DNA from: Virgibacillus halodenitrificans JCM 12304
GTDB taxonomy: Bacteria > Bacillota > Bacilli > Bacillales > Amphibacillaceae
Assembly: GCF_001310895.1 (NCBI RefSeq)
Contig: NZ_BAZS01000002.1
Location: 1 to 64,000, forward strand
Reading direction: 5' to 3'
DNA: 64,000 bases
Positions 1 through 8,335 of this stretch are shown in pieces. The notes under the pieces were generated by a model. The model had not been told where the DNA came from. It searched no databases and saw only the letters and a list, made by a program, of their open reading frames with translations. Made by a program: the position numbers and the translations under genes. How positions within the stretch are numbered: the stretch's first letter is position 1; each line of letters begins with the position of its first letter.

Positions 1-6
1 TAAAAT

Positions 7-12
7 TATAAT
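7..12 (+). promoter_or_regulatory. -10 element of the pheST promoter
   Basis: A perfect TATAAT stands at the left edge of the window, about ten bases before the likely start of the pheS T-box leader. The matching -35 box would lie outside the window, so only half of the promoter can be seen. Confidence 0.45.
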
Positions 13-18
13 AAAAAG

Positions 19-290
19 ATCTTTAAATAATATGAAGCATTGAAGGAGACTGATTACAGGCTGATTACGGACAAGGGAAGAAATGCCTTGGACTGTAAGC
101 ATTTCTACCGTATGACTGTTGTCATTTCACTCTGGAGCTAGCACTTGGACCTTGTTTTGCAAGTAAAGGTGTTTCGGACTTAACATCCGTTATCATGTCA
201 AGAGATGGGCACATGGGAAATCATGGGCCAAATAGGGTGGTACCGCGAAGCAAAGTCTCGTCCCTTTTTTGGGATAGAGGCTTTTTTATA
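19..290 (+). promoter_or_regulatory. T-box riboswitch leader of pheST
   Basis: The 14-base T-box core, AGGGTGGTACCGCG, is at 234-247. It is followed by an intrinsic terminator (GTCTCGTCCC at 255-264, GGGATAGAGGC opposite, then a T run near 282-287). This is the standard layout of a leader that binds uncharged tRNA: uncharged tRNA-Phe stabilises the antiterminator and lets transcription run into pheS. A TTC triplet at 103-105 is a candidate Phe specifier, but I did not fold stem I. The leader limits are approximate. Confidence 0.93.
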
Positions 291-345
291 TGGTCCGATC
301 TGGCATTAGACACATTTAAACCTATAATTAAGGAGGTATTTTGCT

Positions 346-1380
346 ATGAGAGAACAGTTGGAAACAATTCAAACAGAGGCTCTTGAAAAAATAGGTCAAG
401 CAGCTGACACGAAAGAACTTCAAGAAATTAAAGTAGCTTATTTGGGGAAAAAGGGATCGCTAACCAATGTATTAAGAGGTATGGGGAAACTTTCAAAAGA
501 AGAAAGACCTGTTTTTGGTGAAATGGCTAACAAAGTAAGAGAAGCAATTACCGCAACCCTAAACGAAAAAAGTGAAAAACTGGAACTAGTTGCCTTAGAG
601 AAACAACTGGAAAAGGAAGCTATTGATGTAACACTGCCAGGACGTCCGATAAAGGTTGGCGGACCTCATTTATTAACAAAAATCGTTGAAGAAATCGAAG
701 ATCTTTTTATCGGAATGGGTTTTGAAGTAAGAGAAGGTCCAGAAGTGGAAACAGACTATTATAACTTTGAAGCACTAAATCTTCCGAAGGGTCACCCCGC
801 CCGTGATATGCAGGATACTTTTTACTTAACTAATGAACTACTGATGAGAACACATACCTCTCCTGTACAGGCTAGAACCATGCGAGAGTTTGATGGTCAA
901 AAGCCTGTGAAGATGATTTGCCCTGGTAAAGTATATCGTCGGGATACTGATGATGCAACGCATTCTCATCAATTCACTCAAATTGAAGGATTATATGTAG
1001 ATAAAAATGTAACGATGAGTGACTTAAAAGGAATATTAGATGTGTTTGCTAAAAAAATGTTTGGGGCAGATCGGGAAATTCGTCTTCGTCCGAGCTTCTT
1101 TCCATTTACAGAACCTTCCGTAGAAATGGATATCTCCTGTAAGGTTTGTGGTGGGGAAGGTTGTTCGGTTTGTAAAGGGACTGGTTGGATTGAGATATTA
1201 GGTGCCGGTATGGTACATCCAAATGTTTTATCAATGGCTGGCTATGATCCGGAAGTGTACACAGGATTCGCTTTCGGTATGGGGCCGGAGAGAATTGCTA
1301 TGCTTAAATATGGAGTAAATGATATCAGACAGTTCTACACAAACGACATTCGTTTTTTAAAACAGTATCATAATGCTTAG
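346..1380 (+). CDS. pheS: Phenylalanine--tRNA ligase alpha subunit
   Basis: This is the catalytic alpha subunit of the cytoplasmic alpha2-beta2 phenylalanyl-tRNA synthetase, which charges tRNA-Phe with phenylalanine using ATP. The 344-residue length is typical of Bacillus PheS. An N-terminal coiled-coil region (about residues 1-90) precedes the class II core, with [11 protein letters not shown] at 149-159, the segment [12 protein letters not shown], motif 2 [10 protein letters not shown] and a C-terminal motif 3, [14 protein letters not shown]. The ATG follows a strong AAGGAGGT at 330-337. It is the first gene of a two-gene operon with pheT, under the upstream T-box leader. Family assignment is secure. 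Confidence 0.98.
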   Translation: MREQLETIQTEALEKIGQAADTKELQEIKVAYLGKKGSLTNVLRGMGKLSKEERPVFGEMANKVREAITATLNEKSEKLELVALEKQLEKEAIDVTLPGRPIKVGGPHLLTKIVEEIEDLFIGMGFEVREGPEVETDYYNFEALNLPKGHPARDMQDTFYLTNELLMRTHTSPVQARTMREFDGQKPVKMICPGKVYRRDTDDATHSHQFTQIEGLYVDKNVTMSDLKGILDVFAKKMFGADREIRLRPSFFPFTEPSVEMDISCKVCGGEGCSVCKGTGWIEILGAGMVHPNVLSMAGYDPEVYTGFAFGMGPERIAMLKYGVNDIRQFYTNDIRFLKQYHNA

Positions 1381-1394
1381 AGAGGGGCTTAAAA

Positions 1395-3821
1395 ATGTTA
1401 GTATCATTAAATTGGCTAAAAAACTATGTTGATATTGAGTCAATTCAACCAGAAGTATTAGCTGAAAAAATAACTAAATCAGGTATTGAAGTAGACAGTA
1501 TTGAGTATATAGCAGAAAAGAGTGAAAATGTAGTTGTAGGTTATGTTGAGTCATGTGAACAGCATCCAAATGCTGATAAATTAAATTTATGCCAGGTCAA
1601 TGTTGGAGAAGAAACCTTACAAATTATATGTGGAGCTCCGAACGTAGCGCAAGGGCAAAAAGTAGCTGTTGCTAAACCAGGTGCTCTTTTACCGGGTGAT
1701 TTTAAAATAAAAAAAGTTAAGCTTCGTGGGATTGAATCAAATGGAATGATTTGCTCACTTCAAGAATTGGGAATAGAAGAGAAGTACGTTCCTAAGGACG
1801 CAGCCGATGGAATTTTCGTATTCCCAGAGGATGTAAATGTGGGGGAAAGTGTAGAACCTTTATTAAATTTAAATGATGCTGTTCTCGAATTTGATTTAAC
1901 TCCAAATCGAGCAGATTGTTTGTCCATGCTGGGAGTAGCTTATGAAGTGGCCGCAATTTTGGACCAGGATATTCAATTGCCAAACGAAGAATATGATACA
2001 TCAGAAGAGGATGCTTCAGACCACATTTCGGTATCTGTAGATGCAAAAGATATAAATCCATATTACGGAGCATTTATTATAAAAGATTTAGAAATAAAAC
2101 CATCTCCGTTATGGATGAGTAACTATTTAATTGCAGCAGGAATCCGTCCAATTAATAACGTTGTGGATATTACCAATTATGTTTTGTTGGAGTATGGACA
2201 GCCGTTGCATGCATTTGACTATGATCGATTACAAACAAAAGAAATTGTTGTCCGCAGAGCATACAATGGGGAAACAATTGTAACATTAGATGAGCAGGAA
2301 AGAACTTTAACAGAAGAGCATTTGGTAATAACGAATGGCAAAGAACCTGTAGCATTGGCTGGTGTAATGGGCGGACATAATACCGAGGTAACCGAGCAAA
2401 CTACTACCGTTTTACTAGAGGCTGCTTACTTTGCACCATCTGCTGTGAGAGCAACAGTTAAACATACTGGCCTGCGTAGTGAATCAAGCACCAGATTTGA
2501 AAAAGGAATAGATCCAAATCGAGTGAAGGCAGCTGGGAAGAGAGCTTGTCAGTTATTACAGAAGTATGCAAATGGTAAGATCCTTCGAAATATAGTAGAG
2601 TTTGATGAATTAGAGCGTTCAGAAAAAGTAATAACGATGAACACTACAGAAATTAACAAACGATTAGGCACCAAAATTACCACAGATGAAATTATAAAGA
2701 TTTTAAATAGTCTTCGTTTTCGTTTTGATAATGAAGGTGAAGCATTTACAGTGTATGCACCGACTCGTAGGCAGGATATTACCATATTTGAAGATATGCT
2801 AGAAGAAGTGGCAAGGATCTATGGGTATGACCAACTCCCGTATACTTTACCTTCAGGCGCTTCCCAGGCAGGTGGTTTAACTAATAACCAACAGTTAAAA
2901 AGAAATATTAATAATTTCTTGCAGGGTGCAGGCTTGTTGGAAACGATCACGTATTCTCTAACAAATGAAAATTTTATAAGTAAATTAATCAGTCCAGAAA
3001 TAAAAGAAGAGAATGTGCATGCTGTACAGCTCGCAATGCCGATGAGTGAGGATCATAAGTATCTACGACTTAGTCTATTACCTGAATTAGTGGATATACT
3101 TGCATATAATCAGGCTAGAAATCAAAATGATTTGGGATACTATGAGCTAGGTAAAATATTTATATCTGATGAAGAAGTGCTTACAAGTCAACCTGACGAA
3201 AGATTAAGACTATCTGGAGCACTTAGTGGACAATGGGTGGAACATCCATGGCAGCAAGAAAAGAAGGAAGTTGATTTCTATGTGGTCAAAGGTATTATGG
3301 AGGCGCTCTTTAATTACCTAAAACTTCCTGTTGTCTTTGAACCTGCAAGGCTGGATGATTTGCATCCAGGCAGAAGTGCAATCATGAAATTGAATAATCA
3401 AGTGATCGGTTTTATAGGACAACTCCATCCAGTACTACAGAAGAAATTAGAAGTGAAAGATACGTATGTATTTGATGTGAATATGGAAACTGTATTTTCT
3501 GAATTCCAATCTATTCCATCGTACAATGAAATACCAAAGTATCCTTCGATTGCAAGAGATGTTGCTTTCATTATGGACGCGGATATCCATGCAGGTAAAG
3601 TGAAAGAAACAATTGAAGCAATAGGTGCTCCTTTAGTGAAAAGTGTTAACATATTTGATGTATACCACGGCGAGAATGTTGAAGAAGGTAAAAAGTCAGT
3701 TGCATATAGCTTGCTCTATCAAGATCCTGAAAAAACGTTGACAGATGAGGAAATTGAAAAATCCTTCAACCAAATTGTAGAAACAGTAAATAACAAGTAT
3801 AATACCATTATTCGTAGTTAA
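1395..3821 (+). CDS. pheT: Phenylalanine--tRNA ligase beta subunit
   Basis: This is the beta subunit of the same enzyme. It binds tRNA-Phe, edits mischarged Tyr and completes the active site. At 808 residues it has the usual bacterial length. Domain order by homology: an EMAP-type tRNA-binding domain at about residues 40-155 (segment HPNADKLNLCQVNVG), the B3/B4 editing domain at roughly 210-380 (RPINNVVDITNYVLLEYGQP is recognisable), the B5 domain, the catalytic-like core, and a C-terminal ferredoxin-fold anticodon-binding domain (YPSIARDVAF). It begins 14 bases after pheS with an AGAGAGGGGC ribosome-binding site, and a strong terminator ends the operon. Confidence 0.98.
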   Translation: MLVSLNWLKNYVDIESIQPEVLAEKITKSGIEVDSIEYIAEKSENVVVGYVESCEQHPNADKLNLCQVNVGEETLQIICGAPNVAQGQKVAVAKPGALLPGDFKIKKVKLRGIESNGMICSLQELGIEEKYVPKDAADGIFVFPEDVNVGESVEPLLNLNDAVLEFDLTPNRADCLSMLGVAYEVAAILDQDIQLPNEEYDTSEEDASDHISVSVDAKDINPYYGAFIIKDLEIKPSPLWMSNYLIAAGIRPINNVVDITNYVLLEYGQPLHAFDYDRLQTKEIVVRRAYNGETIVTLDEQERTLTEEHLVITNGKEPVALAGVMGGHNTEVTEQTTTVLLEAAYFAPSAVRATVKHTGLRSESSTRFEKGIDPNRVKAAGKRACQLLQKYANGKILRNIVEFDELERSEKVITMNTTEINKRLGTKITTDEIIKILNSLRFRFDNEGEAFTVYAPTRRQDITIFEDMLEEVARIYGYDQLPYTLPSGASQAGGLTNNQQLKRNINNFLQGAGLLETITYSLTNENFISKLISPEIKEENVHAVQLAMPMSEDHKYLRLSLLPELVDILAYNQARNQNDLGYYELGKIFISDEEVLTSQPDERLRLSGALSGQWVEHPWQQEKKEVDFYVVKGIMEALFNYLKLPVVFEPARLDDLHPGRSAIMKLNNQVIGFIGQLHPVLQKKLEVKDTYVFDVNMETVFSEFQSIPSYNEIPKYPSIARDVAFIMDADIHAGKVKETIEAIGAPLVKSVNIFDVYHGENVEEGKKSVAYSLLYQDPEKTLTDEEIEKSFNQIVETVNNKYNTIIRS

Positions 3822-3836
3822 AAGTTTGTAACAGTA

Positions 3837-3894
3837 GAAAAAGCCGAACAGTATTTGAAATTTTTGAGTTAATTTCAAATTCGTTCGGCTTTTT
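3837..3894 (+). terminator. Terminator of pheST
   Basis: A long inverted repeat, GAAAAAGCCGAAC near 3837 against GTTCGGCTTTTT at 3883-3894, with further pairing of TTTGAAA and TTTCAAA inside the loop. The 3' arm ends in a T run. Confidence 0.85.
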
Positions 3895-3942
3895 AGATTC
3901 TAATATATGTTAAGGTTATCCACTGATTTACAAAAAAGATAG

Positions 3943-4177
3943 AATGCGAAGTAACTAAGGATATAGAGGCTGCGTAGATCACCGCTACGGGGAAATATTC
4001 CGCTTTCCGCGGGCGGCTGAGGCCATGCCGGCGGCAAAGAAGACACTGTGAGGGCACGAGCAGATGTCGCGCTTGTACCCCGGAGGTGTGAAAGCGTCCG
4101 CCTGAAACGGAAATCAATGGGTCACTTCTCCTCAAATATTTTACTGAGCTTTTCATCAATAAAGTTACGTCGCAGTT
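3943..4177 (-). repeat. GC-rich interspersed repeat, copy 1
   Basis: This block is far richer in G and C than its surroundings. On the minus strand it reads CCCATTGATTT, then TTTCAGGCGGACGCTTTC, then TGTCTTCTTTGCCGCC, GGCATGGCCTCAGCCGCC and CCGTAGCGGTG, a string shared with copies near 25.2-25.6 kb and 37.8-38.1 kb. The ends form an imperfect inverted repeat: AATGCGAAGTAACT at 3943-3956 against AGTTACGTCGCAGTT at 4163-4177. An 88-codon open frame through it is a by-product of composition and has no ribosome-binding site or family likeness. It resembles a small non-coding interspersed or MITE-like element; no transposase is present. Confidence 0.7.
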
Positions 4178-4251
4178 TCCTCCAAATATGAATGAACAAA
4201 ATACGTTAGTTCCTTAACTTTTGCAATAAAACTGCTTTTTAAAAGATAAGG

Positions 4252-4289
4252 ATGAATAAGAAATTATGTTTTATCAATTTCTTATTCAT
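4252..4289. terminator. 14-bp inverted repeat downstream of rnhC
   Basis: ATGAATAAGAAATT at 4252-4265 is perfectly complementary to AATTTCTTATTCAT at 4276-4289, with a ten-base loop. It lies past the 3' end of the minus-strand rnhC gene and may act as its terminator, although the following minus-strand sequence is only weakly T-rich. Confidence 0.4.
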
Positions 4290-4371
4290 AAACGGCCATT
4301 CTCATCTGAAACGTACAAGGATGCTTTAGTGCTGGTAAATTTCAGGACTTTGTTTTTATACCCTTTTTCTC

Positions 4372-5304
4372 TTATTTAATATAAGCCTGTGCCTTTCTGG
4401 TATTGGCAAAATGCGTTTTTGCACAACCATCCAAGGTAGACTCTCCTTTTTCCAATATTACTTTAGCTATTGTCTGATCGACTTTTTTTGAAGCGCCTTT
4501 AGGGAGAACAATACCCAATTTGTCAGATAAAAGGTCCATTTCACTTAAGAAACGACTTCTTGCTATAATAGACGCTGCGGCTACTGCAATGGAATAACTT
4601 TCAGCTTTTGTCATAAAATATGTTTTTTCAAGAATAGATTCTTTTTCAGATGATATATGCCTTTGGAAGACATGTGGTTCGCAAAATTGATCAATGAGGA
4701 TGCCGTCTAATTGAGTTGTATCAATATTACCAAAAATATTCTTTATAACATGGTGGTGAAGCATTGCCTTCATCTTACCTTGTGTCCAACCTTTCTCTTG
4801 TAGCCGGTTGTATTTTTCATTAGGCAACACAAGAGAGGAGTAAGGGAGGTTGAGTTTTACTATTTCAGGTGCAAGTTTTCTAATTACCGAGTCAGTCAGA
4901 TTTTTTGAATCTTTTACGCCCATTGTCTTTAATGAATGGATTTGTTCTTTTTTTATAAAAACACCGGCTACTGTAATGGGTCCAAAGTAATCACCTGTTC
5001 CCGCTTCATCCGTACCAATATGATTGCTACCGAACAATGATTCCGGTGGAGCATAACTATTGTTCAACTTCTGAGTTTTTTTATGGGTGCTCTTTTTATT
5101 ACTACTTTCTGGCCATTTTCCAGCTTCTGCTTCTGGATTGCTCCCTTGAAAGAGAACCTTTCCAGAATGATAGGCGGTTATAACAGCGTTTGGTGTTTTC
5201 GCTCGAAATATAGCTCCCTGTGGAGTGTTTGTTAAATATGTGGAATAAAAGCTTTTCATTTCTATAATTTTGTCCTTTGATATCGCTGAAACTACTTGAG
5301 ACAT
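4372..5304 (-). CDS. rnhC: Ribonuclease HIII
   Basis: Ribonuclease HIII cleaves the RNA strand of RNA:DNA hybrids in the cytoplasm. The N-terminal substrate-binding (TBP-like) domain covers about the first 85 residues, and the catalytic type 2 RNase H domain follows. The motif IGTDEAGTGDYFGP carries the catalytic Asp-Glu pair, and AESYSIAVAAASIIAR is a conserved core helix. I chose the ATG at 5304 (product begins MSQVVSAI) because GGAG lies eight bases upstream; a GTG at 5313 would add three residues. It is transcribed against its neighbours pheST and zapA, as in B. subtilis. Confidence 0.96.
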   Translation of the reverse strand: MSQVVSAISKDKIIEMKSFYSTYLTNTPQGAIFRAKTPNAVITAYHSGKVLFQGSNPEAEAGKWPESSNKKSTHKKTQKLNNSYAPPESLFGSNHIGTDEAGTGDYFGPITVAGVFIKKEQIHSLKTMGVKDSKNLTDSVIRKLAPEIVKLNLPYSSLVLPNEKYNRLQEKGWTQGKMKAMLHHHVIKNIFGNIDTTQLDGILIDQFCEPHVFQRHISSEKESILEKTYFMTKAESYSIAVAAASIIARSRFLSEMDLLSDKLGIVLPKGASKKVDQTIAKVILEKGESTLDGCAKTHFANTRKAQAYIK

Positions 5305-5460
5305 TGAGATCACTCCAATTCATTCGATAATATAGACTATAGCAAATTTAAAGAGAGAAAGAAACGACTTTCATAAGCAATATGAATAGATCACAGTTTC
5401 CTAAATAGTTTAGTTCATGTTAATATAAGATGTACAATTTTCCCGGTAGGAGGATATGAG

Positions 5461-5724
5461 ATGTCCGAACATGAAAAATCTAGACTAACTGTTGAAATAC
5501 ATAATAAAACATATACTATCATTGGCTCAGAATCTCCAAGTCATGTAAGGTTGGTTGCCAGCCTTGTTGATCAGAAAATGAATGAGATACAAGATTCGAA
5601 TCGTCATCTAGACACAGCTAAATTGGCAGTTTTGACTGCTGTTAATACGATGAGTGACTATTTAAAACTTAAAGAAGATTATGCTACATTATTAGGCTCA
5701 TTGAATAAGAAAGAGGATAAATAA
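5461..5724 (+). CDS. zapA: Cell division protein ZapA
   Basis: ZapA binds FtsZ and bundles protofilaments at the Z ring. The 87-residue product has the ZapA beta-hairpin start (RLTVEIHNKTYTIIG), followed by a helix pair (SHVRLVASLVDQKMNEI, then KLAVLTAVNTMSDYLKL) that forms the dimer coiled coil. AGGAGG stands about eight bases before the ATG. The next gene, cvpA, starts one base after its stop, so the two are surely cotranscribed, as in other Bacillaceae (yshA-yshB). Confidence 0.95.
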   Translation: MSEHEKSRLTVEIHNKTYTIIGSESPSHVRLVASLVDQKMNEIQDSNRHLDTAKLAVLTAVNTMSDYLKLKEDYATLLGSLNKKEDK

Positions 5725-5725
5725 A

Positions 5726-6280
5726 ATGGTTGATATTATTATCATTATGATTTTGATTTTTGGTTTTTTAATTGGATTAAAGAGAGGTTTTATCCTGCAA
5801 TTATTTCATCTTATTAGCTTTGTGGTTGCCTTTATAATTGCAGCTCTATATTATGATCAGTTAGGGCCAAAGCTTGCATTATGGATTCCTTATCCTGAAT
5901 TATCAGACGAAAGTAAATGGGCAGAATTTCTTCAGGCACTACCTTTGGAAAACGGCTTTTACAATGCAATAGCATTTGCTATCATATTTTTCGCTGTAAA
6001 GATTATTTTACAAATTATTGGCTCTATGCTTGACTTTATTGCGTCCCTTCCAGTCTTAAATTCCTTAAACAAGCTATTGGGGGCAGTACTTGGATTTGTG
6101 GAAATTTATTTGCTGCTCTTTATTGTATTATATATCTTGGCTTTAACTCCAATGGAGGGCATACAATCATGGATAAATGGATCAAATATGGCACTCTTAA
6201 TTCTTGAACACACTCCATACCTATCTGAACAAATTAAGGAATTATGGTTCACCCATATCGCAGATGCTTTAAATGGATAG
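5726..6280 (+). CDS. CvpA family membrane protein (YshB)
   Basis: A 184-residue integral membrane protein of the CvpA (colicin V production) family. At least four hydrophobic segments are visible: about residues 2-21, 24-43, 78-98 and 118-138. The start IIIIMILIFGFLIGLKRGF is typical of the family. Its cellular role in Firmicutes is not well defined. It follows zapA with a one-base gap and is closed by the terminator at about 6.34-6.42 kb, so the two form one unit. Confidence 0.9.
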   Translation: MVDIIIIMILIFGFLIGLKRGFILQLFHLISFVVAFIIAALYYDQLGPKLALWIPYPELSDESKWAEFLQALPLENGFYNAIAFAIIFFAVKIILQIIGSMLDFIASLPVLNSLNKLLGAVLGFVEIYLLLFIVLYILALTPMEGIQSWINGSNMALLILEHTPYLSEQIKELWFTHIADALNG

Positions 6281-6338
6281 CTGCATGGTGAGGGGAACTG
6301 AATGGCGTATTTATTACAGAAGCTATTATTATTAATAT

Positions 6339-6416
6339 GAGACTGGTTCAAAGTATTAGAGGAACACTTATATGTCATGTACAATAAGTGTTAACTAGAT
6401 TGAACCAGTCTTTTTT
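6339..6416 (+). terminator. Terminator of zapA-cvpA
   Basis: AGACTGGTTCAA pairs with TTGAACCAGTCT and is followed by TTTTTT. A nested hairpin (AACACTTA with TAAGTGTT) fills the loop. Confidence 0.85.
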
Positions 6417-6564
6417 GCTAAAGCTTTTATCCGTTTGAGTAGTTTTCCAAGAGAATCGGCTAAATGAAAAATTGCTAGGTTTAATTACATTATAAAAAAC
6501 AATTTTTTGTATCCTATATATTTCTCTCCATAACTAAAATCATTATAAAAGCAGGTGTGAACGA

Positions 6565-8283
6565 ATGACGGTCAATAAAAAAGATGTTATAAAATTATTG
6601 GAAAAAATCGCTATTTACTTAGAATTAAAAGGTGAAAACCCATTTAAAATTTCTGCCTACAGAAAAGCCGCTCAAGCACTAGAGCGAGATGACAGATCAT
6701 TAGGGGATATAGATGATTTTACGAAGATAAATGGGATTGGTAAAGGAACAAGTAATGTTATTGAAGAACTCATTGAACAAGGTGAATCTGAAACGCTTGC
6801 ACAATTAGAAGAAGAAGTACCTGAGGGATTAGTTCCACTTCTACAGTTACCCGGTCTAGGAGGTAAAAAACTAGCCAAACTTTATCAGGAGTTGGGGGTC
6901 ACGAATAAACAAGCATTGAAAGAAGCTTGTGAGAATGGTCAAGTAGAAGGATTATCTGGTTTCGGGAAGAAGACAGCAGAAAAAATTTTGGAGGCTATTG
7001 AAGAAAGCGGTAAAAGACCGGAACGCCTGCCAATAGCTATCATGCTTCCGATTGCTGAAAAAGTAGAACAATATGTGAAGCAAATTGAAGAGGTAAAGGA
7101 CTTTTCCCGGGCGGGCAGTTTACGAAGGATGCGTGAGACTGTTAAAGATATTGATTTTATAATTGCAACTGAGGAGCCCGAAATTGTGCGTGACACTCTC
7201 CTTAAAATGGAAGGTATTAAGGACGTTATTGCTAAGGGAGAAACTAAGGTTTCAATTACGATTGATGACGTCTACGATGTAAATGTAGACTTTCGCCTTG
7301 TAACTAAGAGTGAATTTGCTTCCACATTACACCATTTTACTGGCTCGAAGGAGCACAATGTTGCAATGAGGCAACTTGCTAAAGAACGAGGAGAAAAAAT
7401 TAGTGAATATGGTGTGGAAGTAGAAGAAACTGAAGAGCTCCTTACTTTTCAAAGTGAAGCAGCTTTTTTTAACCACTTTGGTCTTACTTTCATTCCTCCT
7501 GAAGTCAGAGAGAATACCGGAGAGCTTGAGGCATATGAAGAGCATGTAGACCTTCTTGAATTGGAAGATATCCAGGGGGATCTTCACATGCATACAACAT
7601 GGAGTGATGGTGCTCAGTCCCTTGAAGAAATGGCCAATATGGCAAGAGATAAAGGATATTCCTACATTGCGATTACAGATCATTCGAAGTATCTTCGAGT
7701 TGCAAATGGATTGGATGAGAAAAGGTTAAGAGAGCAAAGGGAGAAGATAAATGAATTAAATCAGAAATATAAAGATTTTCATATTTTTGCAGGTGTAGAA
7801 ATGGATATTTTACCAGATGGTAAGCTGGACTTCTCCACTGATTTCCTAAATGAAATGGACTTTGTAATTGGAGCTATTCATTCAAACTTCAATCAATCGA
7901 AGGAAAAAATAATGGATCGTTTATATGCTGCTTTGGAAAATCCTTACGTGTCACTAATTGCACACCCGACTGGGAGATTAATTGGCAGAAGAAATGGTTA
8001 TGACGTAGATGTGGATAAATTAATTATGCGAGCAAAGGAAACAGATACTGCATTGGAAATAAATGCTAATCCAAATCGGTTGGATCTTTCGGCTGATTGG
8101 GCTCGAAAGGCAAATGATATGGGGGTTAAGCTTGCTGTGAATACGGATGCCCATAATTATCAAATGCTTGATCATATGAAATATGGGGTCGGAACAGCCA
8201 GAAAGGGTTGGACCATTAAAAAAAATGTGTTAAATACATGGTCCAAAGAGGAACTAATTGCCTACTTTAATCGTAATAAATAG
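6565..8283 (+). CDS. polX: DNA polymerase X family protein with PHP domain
   Basis: A 572-residue family X DNA polymerase used in short-gap repair. The N-terminal half has helix-hairpin-helix stretches (KINGIGKGTSNVIEEL, LPGLGGKKLAKL) and the polymerase site GSLRRMRETVKDIDFI with its metal-binding aspartates, followed by VNVDFRLV. From about residue 338 a PHP domain begins with DLHMHTTWSDG and continues through AITDHSKY and NTDAHNY, giving the metal ligands for 3'-5' exonuclease activity. AGCAGGTGTG precedes the ATG. It stands between zapA-cvpA and mutS2, as B. subtilis yshC does. Confidence 0.96.
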   Translation: MTVNKKDVIKLLEKIAIYLELKGENPFKISAYRKAAQALERDDRSLGDIDDFTKINGIGKGTSNVIEELIEQGESETLAQLEEEVPEGLVPLLQLPGLGGKKLAKLYQELGVTNKQALKEACENGQVEGLSGFGKKTAEKILEAIEESGKRPERLPIAIMLPIAEKVEQYVKQIEEVKDFSRAGSLRRMRETVKDIDFIIATEEPEIVRDTLLKMEGIKDVIAKGETKVSITIDDVYDVNVDFRLVTKSEFASTLHHFTGSKEHNVAMRQLAKERGEKISEYGVEVEETEELLTFQSEAAFFNHFGLTFIPPEVRENTGELEAYEEHVDLLELEDIQGDLHMHTTWSDGAQSLEEMANMARDKGYSYIAITDHSKYLRVANGLDEKRLREQREKINELNQKYKDFHIFAGVEMDILPDGKLDFSTDFLNEMDFVIGAIHSNFNQSKEKIMDRLYAALENPYVSLIAHPTGRLIGRRNGYDVDVDKLIMRAKETDTALEINANPNRLDLSADWARKANDMGVKLAVNTDAHNYQMLDHMKYGVGTARKGWTIKKNVLNTWSKEELIAYFNRNK

Positions 8284-8335
8284 ATGTGATTAGTTATTAG
8301 TAATCGAGAGTATTTTTTAAAAGGAGTAAGAATGT

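Noticed and set aside
195-386. A 63-codon frame within the pheS T-box leader
   Set aside because: It overlaps the T-box and terminator and the pheS start; it is a shadow of the riboswitch.
3893-4159. An 88-codon minus-strand frame in repeat copy 1
   Set aside because: It has no ribosome-binding site, and its open frame follows from the GC-rich repeat.
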